From Methyloceanibacter sp. (lineage in GTDB: Bacteria > Pseudomonadota > Alphaproteobacteria > Rhizobiales > Methyloligellaceae), in NCBI GenBank assembly GCA_025449615.1, contig JANWJA010000105.1:1-23732 (forward strand): a stretch of 23,732 bases of DNA. The letters are read 5' to 3'. Below the pieces are notes generated by a model, which saw nothing but the letters and a program-made list of their open reading frames with translations, was not told the DNA's origin and did not search any database. Shown piece after piece: positions 18,429-23,732 of the stretch; the first letter of the stretch is position 1; every line of letters begins with the position of its first letter. The position numbers were made by a program, and so were the translations under genes.

Positions 18429-18865
18429 GGTGCGGCCGCCAGTTCTGCCGCCCTTTCGAGTTTGGCGGCGATGCCACGGCGGAAACGGTCCCACGACACG
18501 ATGAAGCGCTCATGGGTGCCGGTGCTGATCTCGTCAAACCCGTCATGGGCACGAAGCCTGAACTTTGCGCGTGGTCCCCTCACCTCGATGCATTCCGCTT
18601 CGACAGTGACGACGAGGCCCGGAGGGGTTGCCGATTTGTGGTTCACGTCGATATGGATGCCGAGACTGCCCTCGCCCTCATCGAGATGCGGCTTCAGCAA
18701 TTGTACGCAAGTCCATTCCAGCAGCCCGACCATGAAACCGGTGGCGAAGACTTCCGGCATGACTTGCAGTTCGGTCGCCTCGTCATAGAGATGCGGCACC
18801 GTCTTAGCCACCGGCACGGTGTAAGAGAAACTGTGCGTCAGTCCCGGTTGCAGGGAAGGCTTCAT
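18425..18865 (-). CDS. FlK-like hotdog thioesterase embedded between nuoC and nuoD
   Basis: 146-residue single hotdog-domain acyl-CoA thioesterase closely resembling fluoroacetyl-CoA thioesterase FlK of Streptomyces cattleya. From recalled FlK numbering, the catalytic Thr42, Glu50 and His76 and the Gly69 that contacts substrate fall at identical positions here: [12 protein letters not shown] at 40-51 and [11 protein letters not shown] at 66-76. ATPPGL (79-84), RAHDG and GTHERF also match. The FlK gate residues Phe33 and Phe36, linked to fluoroacetyl selectivity, are Leu33 and Met36 here, so the physiological substrate is probably a different short acyl-CoA. Both ends are coupled: the ATG overlaps the nuoC stop and the stop overlaps the nuoD ATG, each as ATGA. 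It is thus made in step with core complex I subunits. A role in acyl-CoA clearance near complex I is inference. Confidence 0.88.
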   Translation of the reverse strand: MKPSLQPGLTHSFSYTVPVAKTVPHLYDEATELQVMPEVFATGFMVGLLEWTCVQLLKPHLDEGEGSLGIHIDVNHKSATPPGLVVTVEAECIEVRGPRAKFRLRAHDGFDEISTGTHERFIVSWDRFRRGIAAKLERAAELAAAP

Positions 18866-19488
18866 GGCTTTTCGTCCCGCGGCTTGGCTTCGCCGGCCTT
18901 CTCATCGCCGGGAATAGCGGCGCCCATGCCTTCCCAAGGACTCAAGAAGTCGAAGCTCCGATAATCCTGCATCAGCTTCACCGGCTCGTAGACCACGCGT
19001 TTCAGTTGATCGTCGTATCGAAGCTCGACGAAGCCAGTGAGCGGGAAGTCTTTGCGCAACGGGTGCCCCTCGAAGCCGTAATCGGTGAGGAGCCGGCGGA
19101 GATCTGGGTGGCCCTCAAACAGAATGCCGTAGAGGTCGTAAGCCTCGCGCTCGAACCAATTGGCGGCGGGGAACACGCCAACCACGCTGTCGACCGGGTT
19201 CTCCGGGTCGGTCCGGATCCGCACGCGGATGCGGTGGTTCAGCCAGGGGCTCAGCAGATGATAAACGACGTCGAAGCGCTCCTCGCGTTTCGGGTAATCG
19301 ACGCCGCAAATGTCAATGAGGCAGCCAAAGCGGCTTTTCGGATCGTCGCGCAAGAAGGTGAGGATCTCGACGATGGCCTCACGCTCGACCCCGATGGTGA
19401 GCTCGCCATGGGTGACGTCAAAGCCAAAAAGCTTCGGTCCCAGCTGTTCCGCCAGGTACGCACCCAGTCCGTTCAAAGCCTCATCCAT
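18862..19488 (-). CDS. nuoC: NADH-quinone oxidoreductase subunit C
   Basis: 30-kDa-type peripheral-arm subunit (208 residues) that packs against NuoD and NuoB. The family signature is complete: [20 protein letters not shown] (111-130) and [11 protein letters not shown] (139-149), followed by the conserved ELRYD. The C-terminal tail (about 190-208) is charged and variable. The reading frame stays open 417 nt further upstream, across nuoB, but that extension is an Arg-rich shadow sequence. The ATG at 19486-19488 matches the family N-terminus and lies 26 nt after nuoB. Its TGA overlaps the thioesterase ATG. NuoC and NuoD are normally adjacent genes; here one gene separates them. Confidence 0.96.
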   Translation of the reverse strand: MDEALNGLGAYLAEQLGPKLFGFDVTHGELTIGVEREAIVEILTFLRDDPKSRFGCLIDICGVDYPKREERFDVVYHLLSPWLNHRIRVRIRTDPENPVDSVVGVFPAANWFEREAYDLYGILFEGHPDLRRLLTDYGFEGHPLRKDFPLTGFVELRYDDQLKRVVYEPVKLMQDYRSFDFLSPWEGMGAAIPGDEKAGEAKPRDEKP

Positions 19489-19514
19489 AAAACGTCCAGA
19501 CTGAATTAGACCGA

Positions 19515-20075
19515 TCAGCGTTCGATCGTGCCGGTCCGCCGGATCTTCTTCTGCAAAAGGAGCACGCCATAAACCAAGGCCTCGGCTGTCGGTGGGCAAC
19601 CCGGGACATAAATGTCGACGGGCACGATGCGGTCGCAGCCGCGAACCACGGAATAGGAATAATGGTAATAGCCGCCGCCATTGGCGCACGAGCCCATCGA
19701 GATCACGTAGCGGGGCTCGGGCATCTGGTCGTAGACCTTGCGCAGGGCCGGCGCCATTTTGTTGCACAACGTGCCGGCGACGATCATCACGTCGGATTGC
19801 CGCGGGGATGCGCGTGGCGCGAAGCCGAACCGCTCGAGATCGTAGCGCGGCATCGAGGCTTGCATCATCTCGACCGCGCAGCAGGCAAGCCCGAAGGTCA
19901 TCCACATCAACGAGCCTGTCCGCGCCCAGTTGATGAGGTCGTCGGCGCTGGTGAGCAGGAAGCCCTTATCGGCAAGCTGGTCGGAAAATTCGCCGAATCC
20001 GGAACGCGCGGCGATCAGGCCAGAGCCTGCACCTTCCTTCGGTTGCTCGAAGACGGGGTTTGGAATCAATCCCAT
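19515..20075 (-). CDS. nuoB: NADH-quinone oxidoreductase subunit B
   Basis: Peripheral-arm subunit (186 residues) carrying cluster N2, the last electron donor to quinone. The unusual tandem-cysteine ligand pair Cys65-Cys66 ([11 protein letters not shown]) and Cys130 ([11 protein letters not shown]) and Cys160 ([11 protein letters not shown]) are all present. The gene overlaps the end of nuoA by 10 nt and precedes nuoC by 26 nt. The N-terminal extension of about 35 residues before the core is common in alphaproteobacteria. Confidence 0.97.
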   Translation of the reverse strand: MGLIPNPVFEQPKEGAGSGLIAARSGFGEFSDQLADKGFLLTSADDLINWARTGSLMWMTFGLACCAVEMMQASMPRYDLERFGFAPRASPRQSDVMIVAGTLCNKMAPALRKVYDQMPEPRYVISMGSCANGGGYYHYSYSVVRGCDRIVPVDIYVPGCPPTAEALVYGVLLLQKKIRRTGTIER

Positions 20076-20431
20076 TCAAGCGCGCCCTTCCGCCATTCAT
20101 AGACGAATCCAATGGTCAGAATGGCGAGGAAAACCATCATCGACCAGAAGCCAAAAGCGCCTACCTTCTCGAAGGCCACGGCCCAAGGGAACAGGAAGGC
20201 AACCTCAAGGTCGAAGATAATGAACAAAAGCGACACGAGATAGAAGCGCACGTCGAATTTCATGCGGGCGTCATCAAAGGCTTCAAAGCCGCATTCATAG
20301 GTCGAGACCTTCTCGGGATCAGGCTTGTTCGGTGCGATGAAAAAGGGCGCGGCGAGAAGCACGGCGCCGATGAAGAACGCGATTGCGACGAAGATGACGA
20401 GAGGAAGGTAAGTTTGAAGCAACGGGCTCAT
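20066..20431 (-). CDS. nuoA: NADH-quinone oxidoreductase subunit A
   Basis: Three-helix membrane subunit (121 residues), homologous to ND3, at the junction of membrane and peripheral arms. The first helix is followed by the loop [12 protein letters not shown] with Cys47, the equivalent of the loop cysteine that reports the active/deactive transition in mitochondria. The second helix contains [11 protein letters not shown] with conserved Asp74 and Glu76. The ATG at 20429-20431 gives the usual length. A TTG 24 nt upstream would add eight unconserved residues. As first gene of the operon it lies only 42 nt after tRNA-Asp with no room for a strong separate promoter, so it may be transcribed by read-through. 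Confidence 0.96.
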   Translation of the reverse strand: MSPLLQTYLPLVIFVAIAFFIGAVLLAAPFFIAPNKPDPEKVSTYECGFEAFDDARMKFDVRFYLVSLLFIIFDLEVAFLFPWAVAFEKVGAFGFWSMMVFLAILTIGFVYEWRKGALEWD

Positions 20432-20473
20432 GATTTTGCCGCCTCGCAAGGGCAATTTGGAGAAGGATCAAAA

Positions 20474-20550
20474 TGGCGGGAGTGACGGGACTCGAACCCG
20501 CGACCTTCGGCGTGACAGGCCGACGCTCTAACCAACTGAGCTACACCCCC
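20474..20550 (-). tRNA. tRNA-Asp (anticodon GTC)
   Basis: A 77-nt cloverleaf including an encoded CCA. The acceptor GGGGGTG pairs with CACTCCC (one G-U). The anticodon stem TCGGC/GCCGA encloses the loop CTGTCAC with anticodon GTC, and the T arm contains GGGTTCGAGTCCC. It lies immediately upstream of nuoA and downstream of tRNA-Val on the same strand. Confidence 0.98.
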
Positions 20551-20589
20551 TAACGGGCCTGTTCGGCGGCCAGAGGCGATCCTAATTGG

Positions 20590-20618
20590 CATGTACGGCC
20601 TGGGATTCGCCAAGTCAA
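20590..20618 (-). promoter_or_regulatory. Promoter of tRNA-Asp, possibly also of the nuo operon
   Basis: On the minus strand TTGACT (20613-20618) and TACATG (20590-20595) are separated by exactly 17 nt, a good match to alphaproteobacterial stable-RNA promoters. Transcription would start near 20583, about 33 nt before the tRNA-Asp 5' end. No terminator is visible between tRNA-Asp and nuoA, so this promoter may also feed complex I. Confidence 0.6.
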
Positions 20619-20748
20619 GGTAAGGCGCCGTGCGGTTTTTGCGACGCCTTCACATCGTACTCTGATTGAGAGGTGTTGCGGCGGCGTAAATGTTGGTTGA
20701 CGGCTGGAAGCCCAGCGGCGCGGTGGCTTTGCTCTCATTGCTTCTGCG

Positions 20749-20778
20749 CCACGCGTAGCCCGTAAGGGCGAAGCGTGG
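20749..20778 (-). other. Hairpin immediately after tRNA-Val
   Basis: The RNA would form CCACGC...GCGTGG (6 bp) around an inner GCCC-TTAC-GGGC stem-loop, and the outer stem uses the CCA end of tRNA-Val itself. No T tract follows, so it is not a typical intrinsic terminator. It might guide 3' processing or slow transcription before tRNA-Asp. Confidence 0.4.
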
Positions 20779-20851
20779 TGGGCGGTGAGAGGCTCGAACT
20801 CCCGACATCCACGGTGTAAACGTGGCGCTCTACCAGCTGAGCTAACCGCCC
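20776..20851 (-). tRNA. tRNA-Val (anticodon TAC)
   Basis: A 76-nt cloverleaf with encoded CCA. The acceptor GGGCGGT pairs with ACCGCCC, the anticodon stem CCACG/CGTGG encloses TTTACAC with anticodon TAC, and the T arm contains GGGAGTTCGAGCCTCTC. It lies 100 nt downstream of hup. No strong own promoter is evident between the hup terminator hairpin and the tRNA; TTGTTT-N17-CATGGT is a weak possibility. Confidence 0.98.
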
Positions 20852-20880
20852 GTCGCTCGCACCATGTCCGGAAACGTTGT

Positions 20881-20924
20881 TAGAAACAATAAGGCGAAGC
20901 CCCACGGCGCGCGAGGCTTCGCCT
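20881..20924 (-). terminator. Probable hup terminator
   Basis: On the minus strand AGGCGAAGCC and GGCTTCGCCT form a perfect 10-bp stem (20892-20901 with 20915-20924) with a 13-nt loop. The downstream sequence TATTGTTTCTA is T-rich but interrupted. It lies 27 nt after the hup stop codon, and the imperfect T tract suggests incomplete termination. Confidence 0.65.
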
Positions 20925-20951
20925 GAAAAATCTGTTTCGCGTTTTAAGCGC

Positions 20952-21236
20952 CTAGCTGTTGCAGGCCTCTTTGAGAGCCTTGCCAGCGCGGAATTTCGGC
21001 ACTTTCGATGCGGGAATATGCACCTTCTCGCCGGTGCGCGGATTGCGGCCCTCGGAGGCTTTGCGCTGTGCGACCTGGAAATTGCCAAAGCCCACGATGC
21101 GCACGACGTCACCGCCACGAAGCGCTTTCTCAATGTTGCTAAAAATTGCGTCGACGGCCTTCTCGGCCGAATCTTTTGACAGATCGGAGTCTTTCGCCAC
21201 TTGGGCGACCAGCTCGGCTTTGTTCACGGGTCTCAT
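20952..21236 (-). CDS. hup: HU-family DNA-binding protein
   Basis: Small histone-like nucleoid protein (94 residues from the ATG) that binds and bends DNA as a dimer. Family features are AELVAQVAKDSDLSKDSAEKAV, the glycine-turn segment VRIVGFGNFQV, the DNA-binding arm with RNPRTGEKVHIPASK including the intercalating proline in NPRTG, and the end VPKFRAGKALKEA. Start choice is open. The ATG at 21234-21236 has AAAGG directly against it and so no usable spacing. A GTG nine bases downstream (21225-21227), giving the common HU start MNKAELV, has AAGGA about 8 nt upstream and may be the real one. The gene lies downstream of lon, as in many proteobacteria, but is insulated from it by a strong terminator. 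Confidence 0.95.
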   Translation of the reverse strand: MRPVNKAELVAQVAKDSDLSKDSAEKAVDAIFSNIEKALRGGDVVRIVGFGNFQVAQRKASEGRNPRTGEKVHIPASKVPKFRAGKALKEACNS

Positions 21237-21350
21237 CCTTTCGCTCGGGCCCTGACTGTTCAGTCTGTATCGCGGGGCCGCGTTGGAGTACGTACGGCTC
21301 GAATCGCAAACAACTGGTATATGACTGACCCAAGAAGCTAGGAAAATCAA

Positions 21351-21388
21351 CAAAAATGGCCCGACTCTCCGTGGAGAGCCGGACCATT
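21351..21388 (-). terminator. Strong intrinsic terminator after lon
   Basis: On the minus strand a 16-nt arm AATGGTCCGGCTCTCC (plus positions 21373-21388) pairs fully, with two G-U pairs, with GGAGAGTCGGGCCATT (21355-21370). The loop closes on CACG. The stem runs into a tract of five Ts. It starts 37 nt past the lon stop and separates lon from hup, which therefore needs its own promoter in the roughly 115 nt that remain. Confidence 0.88.
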
Positions 21389-21403
21389 CAATTAAGGCTA
21401 AAC

Positions 21404-21420
21404 AGGGGCAATTAGCCCCT
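21404..21420 (-). other. Second small hairpin directly after the lon stop codon
   Basis: AGGGGC and GCCCCT form a perfect 6-bp stem with a 5-nt loop, 4 nt after the lon stop codon. The T tract behind it is poor, so it probably protects the 3' end or assists the larger terminator that follows. Confidence 0.5.
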
Positions 21421-21424
21421 CAGA

Positions 21425-23732
21425 TCAATGGGCGGTAACGCCAGCTGGCGTCTCGTCCTTGGGCGCCGCGATCTCGCGGGCCTTGCTTTCATCCTCCCAG
21501 ACGATCGCCTGAGGTGGGTGGGTGAAGGCGATTTTTACCACCTCATCCATCCGCGAGACCGTCCGGATATCCAGCGCATTCTTAAGCTCGTCCGGTATCT
21601 CCGTGAGATCCTTGGCATTTTCGTCAGGAATGATCACGGTCTTGATACCGGCCCGGAGCGCCGCCAGGAGCTTTTCCTTGAGGCCGCCGATCGGCAGAAC
21701 CCGCCCGCGGAGCGTGATCTCACCGGTCATGGCAACCTCGCGCCTGACCGGGATACCGGTCATTAAGGAAACGATTGCGGTAACCATGGCAACGCCGGCC
21801 GAAGGTCCGTCCTTCGGGGTGGCGCCCTCAGGCACGTGAACGTGAATATCCCGCCTCTCGAACAAAGGTGGCTCGATGCCGAATTCGACCGACCGGGAGC
21901 GCACATAGGCGTTGGCGGCCTGGATCGATTCCTTCATCACGTCACGCAAATTGCCGGTGACGGTCATCTTGCCTTTGCCCGGCATCATCACGCCTTCAAC
22001 GGTCAGGATCTCGCCGCCGACCTCGGTCCAAGCGAGGCCCGTGACGACGCCGACCTGATCCTCGAGCTCGGCCTCGCCATAGCGATATTTCGGCACGCCA
22101 AGATAATCTTCGAGGTTCTTCAGCGTGATCGCGATGTTCTTCTTCTTCGTGGTGAGAAGCTCTTTCACAGATTTCCGGGCGAGCTTGGCGAGCTCGCGCT
22201 CAAGGCTTCGCACACCCGCTTCACGGGTGTAGCGCCGGATGATCTCCTTCAGGGCATCGTTGTCGAGCGCCCATTCCTCCGGCTCCAAACCATGCGCCTT
22301 GGTCTGCGACGGAATGAGATGCCGACGTGCGATCTCAATCTTCTCCAATTCGGTGTAGCCTGCGATGCGAATGATCTCCATGCGGTCCATCAGGGCCGGC
22401 GGGATGTTCAGCGTATTCGCCGTGGTCACGAACATGACATTGGAGAGGTCGTAATCGACTTCTAGGTAGTGGTCGTTGAAGGTGTGGTTCTGCTCAGGGT
22501 CGAGCACTTCCAGCAGCGCCGACGCCGGGTCGCCGCGGAAGTCCGCACCCATCTTGTCGATCTCGTCCAACAAGAAGAGCGGGTTCACCTTCTTCGCCTT
22601 CCGCATCGACTGGATGACCTTGCCGGGCATCGAGCCGATATAGGTGCGGCGGTGACCTCTGATCTCGGCCTCGTCGCGGACGCCGCCCAAACTCATACGC
22701 ACGAACTCGCGGCCGGTGGCGCGCGCGATCGACTTGCCGAGCGAGGTTTTGCCGACGCCGGGAGGACCGACTAGGCAGAGGATCGGGCCTTTCAGCTGAT
22801 TGGTGCGGTTCTGCACCGCGAGATATTCGACGATGCGGTCCTTGACCTTCTCCAGTCCATAATGGTCCTCGTCGAGGATCACTTGGGCCTCGTCGAGATC
22901 GCGCTTGATCTTGCCCTTGACGCCCCACGGGATCGTCAACAGCCAGTCGAGATAGTTGCGGACGACGGTCGCCTCGGCCGACATCGGGCTCATCTGGCGA
23001 AGCTTCTTCAGCTCGCCGAGCGCCTTTTCCCGAGCCTCTTTCGACAGCTTGGTCTTCTCGATCTTCTGCTCGATCTCAGCCAGATCGTCGCGGCCCTCTT
23101 CGCCGTCGCCGAGCTCCTTCTGGATCGCCTTCATCTGCTCGTTCAGATAGTACTCGCGCTGCGTCTTCTCCATCTGACGCTTGACTCGGCTCCGGATCTT
23201 CTTCTCCACCTGGAGCACGGAGATCTCACTCTCCATCAGCGTGAACACACGCTCGAGCCGCTCGGAGATCGTGGTGATCTCGAGGATCTGCTGCTTCTCG
23301 GCGATCTTGACGGCGATATGCGAGGCGATGGTGTCGGCGAGCTTCGAGTAATCGTCGATCTGCGCCGTGGTGCCCAGCACCTCGGGCGAGATTTTTTTGT
23401 TGAGCTTCACGTAGCTCTCGAACTGAGTCACGACCGAGCGCGACAGCGCCTCGATCTCGTCCTCGGAGCCGATCGTCTCGGGCACGCGGTCGATCTCGGC
23501 CTCGAAATAATTCTCATTGTCGGTATAGCGCTTCACCACGGCGCGCACGGTGCCTTCGACCAGCACTTTGACGGTGCCGTCGGGCAATTTGAGCAGCTGC
23601 AACACGGAGGCGAGCGTGCCCATCTGGTAGATGGCGTCGGGCGCAGGATCGTCGTCGCCCGCATTCTTCTGCGCGGCCAGCAGAATTTGCTTGTCGGCCC
23701 GCATCACCTCTTCCAGGGCATTGATCGACTTC
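21425..23732 (-). CDS. lon: ATP-dependent protease Lon (5' end outside the window)
   Basis: Cytoplasmic AAA+ serine protease that unfolds and degrades damaged and regulatory proteins. About 768 codons are visible, and the frame is open through the right edge ([14 protein letters not shown]), so the usual 800-residue protein lacks roughly its first 40 residues here. Counting from the GTG at 23705-23707 as residue 1: the N-terminal substrate-binding domain reaches about 160, a coiled coil runs about 165-240, Walker [10 protein letters not shown] is at 314-322, and Walker [10 protein letters not shown] is at 377-385. The proteolytic dyad is Ser636 (DGPSAG) and Lys679 (GGLKEK), with the 43-residue spacing known from E. 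coli Ser679/Lys722. The GTG is an internal codon, not a start. The end is marked by two hairpins. Confidence 0.97.
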   Translation of the reverse strand, partial: KSINALEEVMRADKQILLAAQKNAGDDDPAPDAIYQMGTLASVLQLLKLPDGTVKVLVEGTVRAVVKRYTDNENYFEAEIDRVPETIGSEDEIEALSRSVVTQFESYVKLNKKISPEVLGTTAQIDDYSKLADTIASHIAVKIAEKQQILEITTISERLERVFTLMESEISVLQVEKKIRSRVKRQMEKTQREYYLNEQMKAIQKELGDGEEGRDDLAEIEQKIEKTKLSKEAREKALGELKKLRQMSPMSAEATVVRNYLDWLLTIPWGVKGKIKRDLDEAQVILDEDHYGLEKVKDRIVEYLAVQNRTNQLKGPILCLVGPPGVGKTSLGKSIARATGREFVRMSLGGVRDEAEIRGHRRTYIGSMPGKVIQSMRKAKKVNPLFLLDEIDKMGADFRGDPASALLEVLDPEQNHTFNDHYLEVDYDLSNVMFVTTANTLNIPPALMDRMEIIRIAGYTELEKIEIARRHLIPSQTKAHGLEPEEWALDNDALKEIIRRYTREAGVRSLERELAKLARKSVKELLTTKKKNIAITLKNLEDYLGVPKYRYGEAELEDQVGVVTGLAWTEVGGEILTVEGVMMPGKGKMTVTGNLRDVMKESIQAANAYVRSRSVEFGIEPPLFERRDIHVHVPEGATPKDGPSAGVAMVTAIVSLMTGIPVRREVAMTGEITLRGRVLPIGGLKEKLLAALRAGIKTVIIPDENAKDLTEIPDELKNALDIRTVSRMDEVVKIAFTHPPQAIVWEDESKAREIAAPKDETPAGVTAH

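Noticed and set aside
18429..18494. N-terminal extension of NuoD by 22 residues
   Set aside because: It is out of family, lies within the thioesterase gene in another frame, and the ATGA junction gives a convincing start.
19489..19905. N-terminal extension of NuoC by 139 residues
   Set aside because: The extension runs antiparallel in content to nothing known, lies in another frame of nuoB and is Arg-rich. The family N-terminus begins at the ATG in 19486-19488.
1..23732. Mobile elements, integrases, CRISPR arrays, toxin-antitoxin or defence genes, also attachment-site use of the two tRNA genes
   Set aside because: None found. Both tRNAs are flanked by conserved synteny with no integrase and no direct repeat of a tRNA 3' end in the window.

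Overview
The window is a chromosomal segment from an alphaproteobacterium, most likely of the Hyphomicrobiales (Rhizobiales). The evidence is the high GC content, the gene order lon - hup - tRNA-Val - tRNA-Asp - nuoA...nuoN - birA - rnj - mce - DUF1467 - proS, and protein sequences typical of that group. The genus cannot be named from sequence alone. Every protein-coding gene lies on the minus strand, so the transcription order runs from high to low coordinates.

Right end (20.4-23.7 kb): the 3' part of lon (ATP-dependent protease) is followed by a strong intrinsic terminator. Next come a small HU-type nucleoid protein with its own hairpin terminator, tRNA-Val(TAC) and tRNA-Asp(GTC). The tRNA-Asp has a clear TTGACT-N17-TACATG promoter, and nuoA starts only 42 nt after its CCA end.

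Centre (4.7-20.4 kb): a complete 14-gene NADH:quinone oxidoreductase (complex I) operon, nuoA to nuoN, with intact cluster ligands and proton-path residues. Three additional genes are interleaved, all among the peripheral-arm genes. They are (i) a hotdog thioesterase closely resembling fluoroacetyl-CoA thioesterase FlK, joined to nuoC and nuoD by ATGA overlaps on both sides; (ii) an exported protein with a signal peptide, a repeat-containing acidic linker and a C-terminal domain, between nuoD and nuoE; and (iii) a protein with one membrane anchor between nuoF and nuoG. The last two belong to no family I recognise.

Left part (0-4.7 kb): the same transcription unit continues without a visible break into birA (overlapping nuoN by 1 nt), rnj (RNase J, directly abutting birA), mce (methylmalonyl-CoA epimerase) and a DUF1467 membrane protein. 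A 544-nt non-coding gap follows, then the 5' two thirds of proS, which runs off the left edge. This gap holds the only plus-strand transcription signals I can support: a promoter-like pair and a perfect 10-bp stem plus T8 terminator, bounding a foldable RNA of about 230 nt that I propose as an unassigned small RNA.

In summary, this is mostly a conserved energy-metabolism locus. The parts worth a second look are the three genes embedded in the complex I operon and the candidate small RNA. No mobile elements, CRISPR arrays or broken genes were seen.
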